A stretch of 64,000 bases of DNA from Mucisphaera sp965279675 (GTDB lineage Bacteria; Planctomycetota; Phycisphaerae; Phycisphaerales; Phycisphaeraceae), in NCBI RefSeq assembly GCF_965279675.1, contig NZ_CBDIIJ010000002.1, positions 2,170,001 to 2,234,000 on the forward strand, given 5' to 3'. Under the pieces are notes generated by a model. That model worked only from the letters and a program-made list of their open reading frames with translations. It did no database searches and was not told where the DNA came from. Shown one piece after another: positions 40,633 to 49,459 of this stretch. Both the position numbers and the translations under genes were made by a program. How positions within the stretch are numbered: position 1 is the stretch's first letter; each line of letters opens with the position of its first letter.

Positions 40633-41909
40633 GGTCGTATCTGTCCTTGTCCGTAGGCCACCCACTGGGTGGTGGTCAGGTCATCGGCGCCCATCGGGCC
40701 CCGCGCGTGGAGTTTGTCGGTCGAGATGCCGATCTCGGCTCCCAGACCGTACTGGAAGCCATCTGAGAAACGGGTCGAGCAGTTCACAAAGGCGTTCGCC
40801 GTATCGACCTCGTTGGTAAACCGATCGGCCGCTTGAAGGTCTGAAGTGACGATGGCGTCGGTGTGCCTGGAGCCGTAGCGATTGATGTGATCGATCGCCT
40901 GATCGAGGTCCTCCACCACCCGCACGGCCAGGATTCTATCGAGATACTCGGTTGCCCAGTCCAGATCGGTGGCGGGCTTGACCGAATCCGCGAGTGACTG
41001 GATCGGGACATCGCCGCGGATCTCCACCTGCTCGGCCAGCAGGGCTTCGATGATGCGTTTGCCGATCCCACGATCGAAGGCCTGCTGATGGATCAGGAGG
41101 GTCTCCGTCGCATTGCAGACACCTGTTCGGTGGGTTTTAGCGTTGATCGCGATCTCGACAGCCATGTCCGGGTCGGCGGATGCGTCGATGTAGAGGTGGC
41201 AGTTGCCGGTGTAGTGCTTGATGACAGGAATCCGTGACTGCTCGACGACGGCTCGGATGAGCGATTCGCCGCCACGGGGTATGCAGACGTCGATCAGCCC
41301 TTCCTTCGACAGGAGCTCGCCGACGGCCGCACGGTCGCTGACTTCGACGAGCTGGACGGCATCTATGGGAAGGCCTGCGGCTGTCAGTCCCTGTCGGACA
41401 CAGCTGGCGATGATGGCGTTCGAATGGCGTGCTTCCTTGCCGCCTCGCAGAATGGCAGCGTTGCCGGCTTTCAGACACAGGGAAGCAGCGTCAGAGGTCA
41501 CGTTCGGTCGGGACTCAAAAATAATGAGCACCACGCCGATCGGCACCCTGCGTTTCTGGAGGCGGATGCCATTGGGCAGGACTTTACCAGACTCGATTCT
41601 GCCGACCGGATCAGGTTGACTGGCGACTTGACGCAGCGATTCGGCAATGAGATCGATGCGGGCATCGGTCAGCGCCAGTCGATCCAGCATGGCTGATGAG
41701 AGTTGGTTCTCTTGGCCGGCTTCGAGGTCGAGGGCGTTTTCTGCCTGCAGCTGCTTGCGGTGGTCAAGAATGGCCTGGGCCATCTCGCGCAGGGCCTGAT
41801 CGCGCTCGGCACCCGTGTGCCGGGTCAGCGCGCGTGAGGCGGCCTGGGCTTTGGAGGCAAGCTGATCGCAGTAGAGGGCCAGTTCGGTATCGGGATTAGC
41901 TGTGGTCAT
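40629..41909 (-). CDS. proA: Gamma-glutamyl phosphate reductase
   Basis: It reduces gamma-glutamyl phosphate to glutamate-5-semialdehyde in proline synthesis. The 426-residue protein has the family segments RLQKRRVPIGVVLIIFESRPNVTSDAASLCLKAGNAAILRGGKEARHSN, the catalytic Cys in KTHRTGVCNATETLLIH, and the C-terminal DLQAADRFTNEVDTANAFVNCSTRFSDGFQYGLGAEIGISTDKLHARGPMG. No proB or proC is adjacent. A TAGAAT box lies about 36 nt before the ATG (41945-41950). Confidence 0.96.
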   Translation of the reverse strand: MTTANPDTELALYCDQLASKAQAASRALTRHTGAERDQALREMAQAILDHRKQLQAENALDLEAGQENQLSSAMLDRLALTDARIDLIAESLRQVASQPDPVGRIESGKVLPNGIRLQKRRVPIGVVLIIFESRPNVTSDAASLCLKAGNAAILRGGKEARHSNAIIASCVRQGLTAAGLPIDAVQLVEVSDRAAVGELLSKEGLIDVCIPRGGESLIRAVVEQSRIPVIKHYTGNCHLYIDASADPDMAVEIAINAKTHRTGVCNATETLLIHQQAFDRGIGKRIIEALLAEQVEIRGDVPIQSLADSVKPATDLDWATEYLDRILAVRVVEDLDQAIDHINRYGSRHTDAIVTSDLQAADRFTNEVDTANAFVNCSTRFSDGFQYGLGAEIGISTDKLHARGPMGADDLTTTQWVAYGQGQIRP

Positions 41910-42005
41910 GGGCTGTTTTCGTGGGATCTGATGGATAAATACACATTCTAGCCCGCCCGCTCGATCAAGCGGGTAGCGGCCAGTCGTCTCAAGATGGATC
42001 GCCGG

Positions 42006-43013
42006 CTACCGGGGGAGGGCGGTGGTGCGGCGGGAAACCGTGATCGTGACGGGGAGCAGACTCTCAGCATCCGCCGTGAGGTTCTCCGGGGCCACAAGCA
42101 CCGGCATGAGAACGAGGATCGGCGGCTGCGCGTCTGCCGCGGCCTCTAACTGATCTCTGGTGGGCCGTAACTCCACGTAGACCGACTGCTCCCCCGCTCT
42201 GGCTTCGGCGATGGCGTCGATCGGACCAGTCAGCGTGATGCTGGGCAGGAACCGATCGCTTTCGGGCACCGACAGGGCAAAATCTTCGGCCAGCCCTATT
42301 GGCAGACTGAGCCGGAGGGGTACGGCGGTCAGTTGCAATGAATCATTGGCCTGTCGATAACTGAAGGTCACACGGGCATTCTGGGGTTCGATCGCCGTGA
42401 ACCGGGATGCCGTAGCAGGGGATGGGAGCAGTCGAACAGTCTGGGTGCGCTCCTCGCCCTCAGCCAGCCCGGCGATGTCGGCCGCTCCCAGTTCGGCTAA
42501 GGCATAGGCCTGATCTTCGGTGATAGAAAGCGACACGGGATAGGTCAGCGTGGCACTAGCGGGCTCTACGATGGTGGCGCTGCTCAGTTCGAAATCCAGT
42601 GTCGTGACCCGTATCGGCACCGTGATGGTTTCAAGGCGGATCACCTCGATATCTGCGGTCGCGGGATTGCTGTCCTGGATGGCGATACCGAGATCGAACA
42701 GTTCAGTTCTTGCCAGTTCCTCATCGAGGAGCAGCACCTGACTGTCTCGAAAACCGGGAACAGTGTCGTCGATGGTCAAAACCAGCGGTTGCTCCGCTAG
42801 TTGATCAAACTCGCGCTTGATGGCTGGCGAGGCCTTGAAGCTGACAGAAATCCGATCAGGTCCCTGGTAGTCAATAGGGGCGCCGGAACGCGTCTCGAAC
42901 CGGATGCCGATCTGCTGATCGGTATAGACCGAAACAACCCGCCCCTCGGCGTAAAGCCAGACCAGCACTGTAACCAGAATGACGGTCAGGATGGTTTCGA
43001 TACGTTCGCGCAC
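42006..43013 (-). CDS. YbbR-like regulator of diadenylate cyclase (CdaR-like)
   Basis: The 335-residue product has an N-terminal membrane helix (about residues 7-24, TILTVILVTVLVWLYAEG) and repeats of a small beta-rich domain in the extracytoplasmic part, the YbbR pattern. In firmicutes, CdaR is encoded directly after cdaA and controls its activity. Here it follows the cdaA-like gene by 17 bp in the same direction. No glmM is next to it. The GTG at 43013 has GGAAGG 10 nt upstream. The sequence match to YbbR is by architecture and context rather than strong motifs. Confidence 0.78.
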   Translation of the reverse strand: MRERIETILTVILVTVLVWLYAEGRVVSVYTDQQIGIRFETRSGAPIDYQGPDRISVSFKASPAIKREFDQLAEQPLVLTIDDTVPGFRDSQVLLLDEELARTELFDLGIAIQDSNPATADIEVIRLETITVPIRVTTLDFELSSATIVEPASATLTYPVSLSITEDQAYALAELGAADIAGLAEGEERTQTVRLLPSPATASRFTAIEPQNARVTFSYRQANDSLQLTAVPLRLSLPIGLAEDFALSVPESDRFLPSITLTGPIDAIAEARAGEQSVYVELRPTRDQLEAAADAQPPILVLMPVLVAPENLTADAESLLPVTITVSRRTTALPR

Positions 43014-43030
43014 GCTGTCGCAGCCTTCCG

Positions 43031-43900
43031 TTACTTGCCTGAGAGGGTTGTTCGCGTTGCGGTCCCGTTCGACCCGTTGTCGCTGGCAGAGAGGCTTAGC
43101 TCACCAAAGACCTTGTTCAACTCGGGACGGATGTCATCTGCCGTCAGGTTTCGTCTGAGAACGCCCCGCTCTGCGATCGAGATGATCCCGGTTTCCTCAG
43201 AGACAACGATGATGAGCGCGTCGGCTTCTTCCGAGAGCCCGATCGCGGCTCGGTGTCGGGACCCCAGTTCCTTGGGCAGGTCTTCTCGCTCGGAAAGCGG
43301 GAACTGAGCCCCAGCGGCCACGATCCGATCCCCTTGAACAACGACGCCGAGGTCGTGGAGGGCCGAGCCCGGCCAGAAGATGGTGTTGAGCAGTTCCTTG
43401 CTGATTTCGGCATCCAGCCGGGTGCCGACTTCGACGATCCCGCGAAGCCCAACCTGGCGTTCAATCGCGATCAGGGCACCGATCTTGTTGCGAGCCAGAT
43501 ACTGGATGGAGGAGGCGATCTCTTCAACAACCCGTGCTCGACGCACGCCGCCCTGGGTGAAGAAGCTGGCTTCACCCAGACGCATGAAGGCTCTGCGCAG
43601 TTCGGGCGCGAAGACAACCACGAGCATGACCGAGACGAGTGTCAGAAAACTGTCGTAGAGTAGTTTGAGGCGGCTAAGACTCTCGTCGCCTGCAAGCAGT
43701 TGGATCCCGACCGTCCCGACCACCAGCACCAGAGCCAGCCCCTTCACGACACGCGCGCCACGTGTGCCTCGCAGGAAGCGCAGAATCAGTGTGACGACGA
43801 AGGCGATCACCAGAAGTTCGAAGCCAACCTGCAACGGCTCGGTTTCTAGGTAACCGAGTAACCTGCGTAGTAGATTGAGCAGTCCGAAATCTGTGTCCAC
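43031..43900 (-). CDS. cdaA: Diadenylate cyclase CdaA with altered DGA motif
   Basis: It makes cyclic di-AMP from two ATP. The 289-residue protein has three N-terminal membrane helices (about 24-42, 52-70, 84-100) and a DisA_N-type catalytic domain (about 120-270). The GALIAIER strand, LSEREDLPKELGSRHRAAIGLSEEADALIIVVSEETG and the RHR residues 215-217 match the family. The expected Asp-Gly-Ala motif after WPGSALH is Asp183-Leu184-Gly185 instead. Asp183 is retained. The reading is not a frameshift: the codons are GAC CTC GGC on the minus strand at 43346-43354. The start is GTG. It is in tandem with the YbbR-like gene. Confidence 0.9.
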   Translation of the reverse strand: MDTDFGLLNLLRRLLGYLETEPLQVGFELLVIAFVVTLILRFLRGTRGARVVKGLALVLVVGTVGIQLLAGDESLSRLKLLYDSFLTLVSVMLVVVFAPELRRAFMRLGEASFFTQGGVRRARVVEEIASSIQYLARNKIGALIAIERQVGLRGIVEVGTRLDAEISKELLNTIFWPGSALHDLGVVVQGDRIVAAGAQFPLSEREDLPKELGSRHRAAIGLSEEADALIIVVSEETGIISIAERGVLRRNLTADDIRPELNKVFGELSLSASDNGSNGTATRTTLSGK

Positions 43901-44037
43901 AGCTGAGGGTCGTCTGAGTGATGAAGATGGGTGACAGTGCTTCTCTCTATTCTATCGACACTTACAGTCCAGAAGGTCCAGATAACAGCCGGCTTGCTTC
44001 CGCCGGGACGAGCGGCTACCCGGGCTGAGGCAAGCTG

Positions 44038-44043
44038 TATACT
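44038..44043 (+). promoter_or_regulatory. Candidate -10 box of the MoxR gene
   Basis: TATACT is followed by eight bases and the ATG at 44052, so the transcript would be leaderless or nearly so. No Shine-Dalgarno sequence is present between them. Confidence 0.4.
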
Positions 44044-44051
44044 CGCCGGCA

Positions 44052-45002
44052 ATGCCTGAGCTCCCCGACCACGTCATGCCCGCCATTGAAAGGCTCCGCG
44101 GGAACATACGCGAGTGCTTTCTGGGCCACTCAGAAGCGATTGATCGGGTGCTCGTCTGCCTGCTGGCAAGGGGGCACGTATTGATAGAGGACGTGCCGGG
44201 CGTCGGAAAAACCACGCTCGCCACGGCCGTGGCCAGGAGCATCGATGGCTCGGTGGTCCGGCTTCAGATGACCCCTGACATGGTCCCGAGTGACATCCTT
44301 GGCGTCACGCTCTGGGATCAGCACAAGGGCGAGTTCACCTTCAAACCTGGCCCCATTTTCTGCAACGTGCTAGTCGCTGATGAGATAAACCGCACGACGC
44401 CAAGGACACAATCCGCGCTACTCGAGGCCATGAGCGAGTACCAGGTCTCTATCGATGGGCAGACCCGCAAGCTCCTGGAGCCTTTTCTGGTGGTCGCGAC
44501 CCAGAACCCCTATGAGTTCGAGGGAACGTATTTCCTGCCAGAGTCGCAGCTCGACCGATTCCTGATGCGCATCCGTTTGGGTTATCCGCAGCCCGAGGAC
44601 GAAGCCCGTGTCTTGGTCGCCGATCCTACCCGGACGGCCATGTCAGGGCTCAAGCCCGTGATGACCGCCGAGGAGGTTGTCCGGCTGCAGCGGCTCGCTG
44701 ACGAGGTGACGTTTGATGCGAGATTCGCCCGGTACATCGTGGCTCTGGCCAATGCGACCCGGCAGCATCCACGGCTGCAGATAGGGCTGTCCACGCGTGG
44801 CTCACTCGCGCTGGTGCATGCGGCCAAGGCTACGGCTTTGCTGGACGGACGAACCTATGCCGTCCCCGATGACGTGCTGGTCAACATCGTGCCTGTGTTG
44901 GCACACAGGGTGGTGGTTCGTGGCCGTCTTCGTGAGGAGGATGGCGAATCGATCGAGGGCCTGATCCAGCGGATCATCGAGTCGGTCCCGTCGCCGGTCT
45001 AA
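44052..45002 (+). CDS. MoxR family AAA+ ATPase
   Basis: The 316-residue protein is a MoxR-type chaperone ATPase, acting in maturation of protein complexes, often with VWA/DUF58 partners. Walker A is LIEDVPGVGKTTLATAVA (near residue 40), Walker B VLVADEINRTTPRTQSALLEAM, and the sensor 1/R-finger and C-terminal helices (EGTYFLPESQLDRFLMRIRLGYPQPEDEARVL) are normal. No DUF58 or VWA gene is adjacent; the next gene is an ABC ATPase 47 bp downstream. Confidence 0.94.
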   Translation: MPELPDHVMPAIERLRGNIRECFLGHSEAIDRVLVCLLARGHVLIEDVPGVGKTTLATAVARSIDGSVVRLQMTPDMVPSDILGVTLWDQHKGEFTFKPGPIFCNVLVADEINRTTPRTQSALLEAMSEYQVSIDGQTRKLLEPFLVVATQNPYEFEGTYFLPESQLDRFLMRIRLGYPQPEDEARVLVADPTRTAMSGLKPVMTAEEVVRLQRLADEVTFDARFARYIVALANATRQHPRLQIGLSTRGSLALVHAAKATALLDGRTYAVPDDVLVNIVPVLAHRVVVRGRLREEDGESIEGLIQRIIESVPSPV

Positions 45003-45049
45003 GCGACTTCTGAATCGTCCGGAGCTAGGCTCTATGAAGGAGTTTCGCG

Positions 45050-45757
45050 GTGCCTGACATGGTCGCAGAGTTTCGCGGGGTGACCAAGGTGTACAACGAG
45101 GGTACCAGTGCGCCTGTGGTCCGTGCCCTTCGTGGCATTGAATTGGATATTCCCAGGGGGCAGTACCTCGCGATCATGGGCCCGTCGGGCAGCGGCAAGA
45201 GCACCCTCATGAACATTCTGGGATGTCTCGACCGGCCGAGTTCCGGCGACTACTTCATCGATGGCGAGAACGTGGCCGAGTTTTCAGACGAGGACCTGTC
45301 CCGTGTCCGAGGTAAGCGGCTCGGTTTTGTGTTTCAGGCCTTCAACCTGATCACGCAGCTCACGATCGAGGACAATGTGCAGGTGCCGCTGTTTTATTCT
45401 GGGGTTTCACCATCTCTAAGAAGAGAGCGCGCTGCGGCTGCTTTGGAGCGCGTCGGCCTCCATGACAGGATGGGGCATCGGCCGACTGAGTTGTCTGGCG
45501 GTCAGCAGCAGCGTGTGGCCATAGCGCGGGCTCTGGTGAACGAGCCGAGCCTGCTGCTGGCCGATGAACCGACCGGGAATCTGGATTCCTCCACCGGTCA
45601 GGCCATCCTTGAGATGTTCGACCAGCTGCATCAGCAGGGTCTCACCATCGTGATGGTCACACACGACGAGGCGGTAGCCGAGCGTTGTCAACGCGTCGTA
45701 CGAGTGCTCGATGGGCTGATCGATAAGGACGAACTGGTCGCCGGCCTAACGGCCTGA
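45050..45757 (+). CDS. ABC transporter ATP-binding protein (LolD/MacB type)
   Basis: The 235-residue protein has Walker A MGPSGSGKSTLMNILG, the Q-loop FQAFNLI, signature LSGGQQQRVAIARAL and Walker B LLLADEPTGNLDS. The length and the FNLIPQ-like region match ATPases that work with MacB/FtsX-type permeases in lipoprotein release or efflux. The permease is not adjacent: the next gene is convergent pgsA with a 12-bp overlap. The GTG at 45050 has AAGGAG 8 nt upstream. It may be expressed with the MoxR gene. Confidence 0.92.
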   Translation: MPDMVAEFRGVTKVYNEGTSAPVVRALRGIELDIPRGQYLAIMGPSGSGKSTLMNILGCLDRPSSGDYFIDGENVAEFSDEDLSRVRGKRLGFVFQAFNLITQLTIEDNVQVPLFYSGVSPSLRRERAAAALERVGLHDRMGHRPTELSGGQQQRVAIARALVNEPSLLLADEPTGNLDSSTGQAILEMFDQLHQQGLTIVMVTHDEAVAERCQRVVRVLDGLIDKDELVAGLTA

Positions 45758-46357
45758 ACCAACGGGATCTTCCTGTTGCCTGAGCATCACCGCTGCGCCA
45801 CGCACGTACGGCCAGCCGGAAATGAGCGTGGCGGCCGCCATGCCGATCAGCAGTCCATCTCGCAGCAGAAAGAAGCCTGAGGGATTTTCAGCGGCTGGGT
45901 CCAGGGCCATGCCGAGGATCGCGATAGGCAGCGCCACCGATTGAAGAATCATCTTCAGCTTGCCGGACCATCGGGCCGAGAAATCACCGCCGGATGACTC
46001 GACCACGCCCCGCAGGCCCGTGACGAGCAACTCGCGTAGCAGCAGTGTGGCCAGGATCCATGCCGCGACGCCGGTTTCGTAGTGATCCAGGGCCGCGAGA
46101 TAACCAGCCGTGCCCAGAATCAGGAGCTTGTCAGCCAGAGGATCCACGATTCTTCCGAATTGGGAGATGGCCTTCCAGCGCCTGGCCAGATAGCCGTCGA
46201 GGGCATCGGTCAACGCGGCCAGGACAAAGAGCACGAGGGCGACCCAGATAGCGGCATCCTGCTGGTAACGATCGGCCAGGTCGAGACTCACCAGAACCAT
46301 GAGTGTCATCACCAGCCTGGCGATGGATAGGGCGTTGGGTATCTGGCGGTGGTTCAA
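45746..46357 (-). CDS. pgsA: CDP-diacylglycerol-glycerol-3-phosphate 3-phosphatidyltransferase
   Basis: It makes phosphatidylglycerophosphate in the membrane. The CDP-alcohol phosphotransferase signature is present: TDALDGYLARRWKAISQFGRIVDPLADKLLI (Asp-X2-Asp-Gly-X2-Ala-Arg ... Gly-X3-Asp-X3-Asp). The start is uncertain. A TTG at 46357 overlaps the upstream stop as TTGA and begins LNHRQIPNALSIARL, the expected N-terminus, giving 203 residues; an ATG at 46450 would overlap the upstream gene by 97 bp. Several membrane helices follow. The transferase is the last gene of a minus-strand run and overlaps the ABC ATPase gene. Confidence 0.9.
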   Translation of the reverse strand: MNHRQIPNALSIARLVMTLMVLVSLDLADRYQQDAAIWVALVLFVLAALTDALDGYLARRWKAISQFGRIVDPLADKLLILGTAGYLAALDHYETGVAAWILATLLLRELLVTGLRGVVESSGGDFSARWSGKLKMILQSVALPIAILGMALDPAAENPSGFFLLRDGLLIGMAAATLISGWPYVRGAAVMLRQQEDPVGSGR

Positions 46358-47664
46358 ACGGCGTCTCGATTTACGGGTGCTGCCAGCGAAGGTTCGAGCA
46401 GAGAACGGGCCGCGTGCTGCCCGGCGAGGTGTCCGGATGCCCAGGCCCACTGGAAGTTGTACCCGCCGATGCGGCCATCGACATTGAGAATCTCGCCACA
46501 GAGGCTGAGGCTGTCGCAGACCTTCGAGGCCATGGACTTGAGATGAACTTCGGAAAGCGGCACGCCTCCAGCCGTTACCTCGGCGAACAGATAGCCGCGA
46601 TCCCGCACGACCGGGATCGGCAACTCTGTCAGCGTTCGGATCAGGAGATGCCGGGTTTCTTTCGTGAGCTGGGCCATCACACGCCTTGGATCGCAGGCAA
46701 GCACGTGTGCAATGATGGCTCGGGCCAGGCTGTCGGGCAGATTACGCCGGAGCATCGTCAGGATGGTCGATCCGGCATCGCTGGTAATCGCCTGGCGCAG
46801 GCGACGGTCGGCGTCTTCGAAGCTGGCACCGTCCAGGAGATTGAGCGTCATCGAGGCGGCGGCATCGTCCTGACGGGCCTGCGTCAGATGACGGCTGAGA
46901 TTCATCGGGATCGGCCCGCTGAGCCCGAAATGGGTGAACAGGCAGGGGCCATGCTCCCGGTGCAGGATCCTCCCGTTGCCTGCGTGCACCCGAAGCTCGG
47001 CCTCGACAGCCAGCCCGGACAGCGTGGTCAGCCAGTGAGACTCGGGCAGGACCAGCGGGACCAGAGCCGGCCAGGTCGGATCGATGGTGTGCCCGAGTGC
47101 GCTAACTAGTTCGTAACCCTTACCGTCTGAGCCCGTCTTTGGCAGACTCTTGCCGCCCGTGGCGATCACGACATGCCCGGCCTCGAAGCATCCCGCAGAG
47201 GTATCGATCTCGAAACCACGCATTTGCTGCTTGATGCTCAGTACGCGGGTTTCGGTGCAGATATCGACGCCCGCCTGTTTCGTCGCCCCGATCAATGCAT
47301 CCAGCACGGTTCGTGCCGAATCGGTGGTCGGGAACAGCTTGCCGGTTTCTTCCCGCTTGAGATGGACATTGAGCTCACGGAAGAAAGTGACTGTCTGTTC
47401 AACCGTGAATGCCTTGAGCACCTTGTTGATCGCCGGTCGGGAAGCACCCGCGTAGTCCTCGGGCTTCACAACGTCGTGTGTGACGTTACAGCGACCGCCG
47501 CCGGCCACCAGGATCTTGGCCCCGAGTTTCTTGGCACCATCGAGCGCAGCGATCCGGAGCCGCCCGTGGCTTTCACGGCCCGCGGCGATCGACGCCATCA
47601 GTCCGGCCGCCCCCGCGCCCACAACGACGAGGTCGTAACGCCGTCTGTCGGTAGCGTCTGTCAC
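46354..47664 (-). CDS. HI0933-type NAD(P)/FAD flavoprotein (BaiN-like)
   Basis: The 436-residue protein is a FAD-dependent oxidoreductase of the HI0933/YhiN family. It opens with the dinucleotide fold DLVVVGAGAAGLMASIAAGR. The family boxes KLGAKILVAGGGRCNVTH and VIATGGKSLPKTGSDGKGYELVSALGH are clear. The C-terminus has VTAGGVPLSEVHLKSMASK and GEILNVDGRIGGYNFQWAWASGHLAG. The cellular reaction is unknown for most members. It is co-transcribed with the S1 protein (13 bp upstream) and pgsA. The GTG at 47664 has only a weak ribosome site. Confidence 0.92.
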   Translation of the reverse strand: MTDATDRRRYDLVVVGAGAAGLMASIAAGRESHGRLRIAALDGAKKLGAKILVAGGGRCNVTHDVVKPEDYAGASRPAINKVLKAFTVEQTVTFFRELNVHLKREETGKLFPTTDSARTVLDALIGATKQAGVDICTETRVLSIKQQMRGFEIDTSAGCFEAGHVVIATGGKSLPKTGSDGKGYELVSALGHTIDPTWPALVPLVLPESHWLTTLSGLAVEAELRVHAGNGRILHREHGPCLFTHFGLSGPIPMNLSRHLTQARQDDAAASMTLNLLDGASFEDADRRLRQAITSDAGSTILTMLRRNLPDSLARAIIAHVLACDPRRVMAQLTKETRHLLIRTLTELPIPVVRDRGYLFAEVTAGGVPLSEVHLKSMASKVCDSLSLCGEILNVDGRIGGYNFQWAWASGHLAGQHAARSLLEPSLAAPVNRDAV

Positions 47665-47677
47665 TCGCGGCCATCCA

Positions 47678-49357
47678 TCAGGGCTTGAGGTCGTCCAGAC
47701 TCAGGCTGCCGAGCCCCATGCCCATACCGCCGGCGTTGCCCAGTCCGCTCTTGAGGTCCTTGGGAGCCTGTCGTTTGGCTTTCCCAAGATCACGGGGCTG
47801 ATGCTCGGGCTCCTTGCTGGCCTCGATCGGTTTATCCACACGCTTCAGCGAGAGCTTGATCTTCCGCTCGCCTTCGTTGATTTCGATCACCCGGAACTGT
47901 TTCGACTCGCCCACCTTCAGGACTTCATCGACTTGATTCACCCGTCGATCAGCGAGCTCCGAGATGTGCACAAGCCCTTCGACCCCTGTTTCGAGTTCGA
48001 TGAAGGCTCCAAAATCGGTCGTGCCGATGACCGTGCCCTCGACCACGGCGTTCTGCGGGTACTTCAAGCCCGCACCCTGCCAGGGATCGCTGCTGGCGGC
48101 TTTGATGCTCAGGGACATCCGCTTCTTGGCAGCATCGATGCTGATGACTGAGAGCTTGATGGTGTCGCCAACACGCACCACATCTTCGGCCTTGCCGATG
48201 CGCTTCCAGCTCATCTCGCTGATCGGCAGCAGGCCTTCGACGCCTTCGCTGACTTCGACAAAGGCCCCGAAGTTGGCGGTGCGCGTCACACGCCCGGTCA
48301 CTTCTTCGCCGACAGAGAATCGCTCGGCGACGCCTTCCCAGGGATCGGGCTCGATCTGCTTCAGCCCGAGACCGATACGAAGCCCCTTCTCGCCTTCCTG
48401 AATCTTCAGGACCTTGACCTTGACCACATCGCCAACCTTGGCCACATCCGAAGCCTTCTCGACCCGGGTGTAAGTCATGTCGGAGACGTGTACCAGCCCG
48501 TCTACACCGCCAAGATCGACGAACGCCCCGTAGTCCGCGACGCTGGAGACCGTGCCCTCCCGGATCTGGCCGACTTCCAATTCAGCCAGCAGCTTGGTCT
48601 TTGCGGCTTCGCGTTTCTGCTGGAGGTACTGACGGCGACTCAGCAGCACCTTTTTGGACTTGCGATCGATCTCCTGGACCATCGCTTCGAGCTTCTCGCC
48701 GACCAGGGCTTCAAGATCATCGACGTGGTGAAGGTCGATCTGGCTGGCCGGCATGAAGGCGCGGATGCCGCCCACCATTTCAAGCTCGAGGCCACCCTTG
48801 TTCGTGGACGTCACGCGAGCTTCCACCGCAGAACCGGGCGTGAGCTGCTCCCAGGTCGATCGGCTGATTGCGCCCTCTCGTGAGAGGTAGATCAACCCCT
48901 CGTTCTCATCGACGCGGTCGACCACGAAGTCCATGACGGACCCGAGCCTCGGGGCGCGCTCAAACTGGGGTAGCGGCACCAGGCCCTGCATCTTGCCGAG
49001 TTCGCCGCTGAGTTCGACGAAGACATCCTCGCCACGGATCGCAGCGATGCGTCCGCGGCGGATCTCGTGGTGCACGGCCTCGGGTTCGGCCTTGGGGGCC
49101 TGCGCTTCCGAGATGGAGGCTTCCATCATCGCATCGACTTCGGCGTCAGAGACGGCTTCGAGGTCTTCGGCATTTGGTGCCTGCGAACCGCTGCCGATCT
49201 GGTCATCGGGTGCCGCTGACGCCTCAACCGCTTCTGTGGGCGTGGCCGTAGCCTGTTCTGCCGCTGGGGAAGGGGTCGCTGGCGGGGTATGAGCCGGTTC
49301 GGTCGTTGCTGCTTCGTCGCGGTCTGCGTTGGACAGGCCACTGGGCTGATCGTTCAC
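47678..49357 (-). CDS. S1-domain RNA-binding protein (ribosomal protein S1-like)
   Basis: The 559-residue protein has a disordered acidic N-terminus (about 1-97) and five S1 OB-fold domains. Approximate limits are 100-165, 178-245, 263-330, 348-418 and 432-502, the last three being close copies of each other (e.g. GTVSSVADYGAFVDLGGVDGLVHVSDM). A short basic tail ends with a Gly/Leu-rich stretch. Ribosomal S1 of E. coli has six domains; five is within the range of other phyla. It would help initiate mRNA binding by the 30S subunit. A GGAG ribosome site lies within AGGAGAAGCTCCCAC before the ATG. Confidence 0.9.
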   Translation of the reverse strand: MNDQPSGLSNADRDEAATTEPAHTPPATPSPAAEQATATPTEAVEASAAPDDQIGSGSQAPNAEDLEAVSDAEVDAMMEASISEAQAPKAEPEAVHHEIRRGRIAAIRGEDVFVELSGELGKMQGLVPLPQFERAPRLGSVMDFVVDRVDENEGLIYLSREGAISRSTWEQLTPGSAVEARVTSTNKGGLELEMVGGIRAFMPASQIDLHHVDDLEALVGEKLEAMVQEIDRKSKKVLLSRRQYLQQKREAAKTKLLAELEVGQIREGTVSSVADYGAFVDLGGVDGLVHVSDMTYTRVEKASDVAKVGDVVKVKVLKIQEGEKGLRIGLGLKQIEPDPWEGVAERFSVGEEVTGRVTRTANFGAFVEVSEGVEGLLPISEMSWKRIGKAEDVVRVGDTIKLSVISIDAAKKRMSLSIKAASSDPWQGAGLKYPQNAVVEGTVIGTTDFGAFIELETGVEGLVHISELADRRVNQVDEVLKVGESKQFRVIEINEGERKIKLSLKRVDKPIEASKEPEHQPRDLGKAKRQAPKDLKSGLGNAGGMGMGLGSLSLDDLKP

Positions 49358-49401
49358 GTGGGAGCTTCTCCTGGCTGAGGGCGTGGGATCACGTCGATCC
49401 C
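49358..49401 (-). promoter_or_regulatory. Leader of the S1-protein gene with small stems
   Basis: The minus-strand leader has an inverted repeat GGGATC-GACGT-GATCCC (49385-49401) and a GGAG-AAG-CTCC stem that includes the Shine-Dalgarno sequence just before the ATG at 49357. The second stem could hide the ribosome site, which would fit autoregulation as known for rpsA, but the stem is short. Confidence 0.3.
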
Positions 49402-49459
49402 CTGTGCAGATTAAACCGAGCCGGCTTTCAAGGCCACTGGTTTCTGGTTTGAATGGCTG

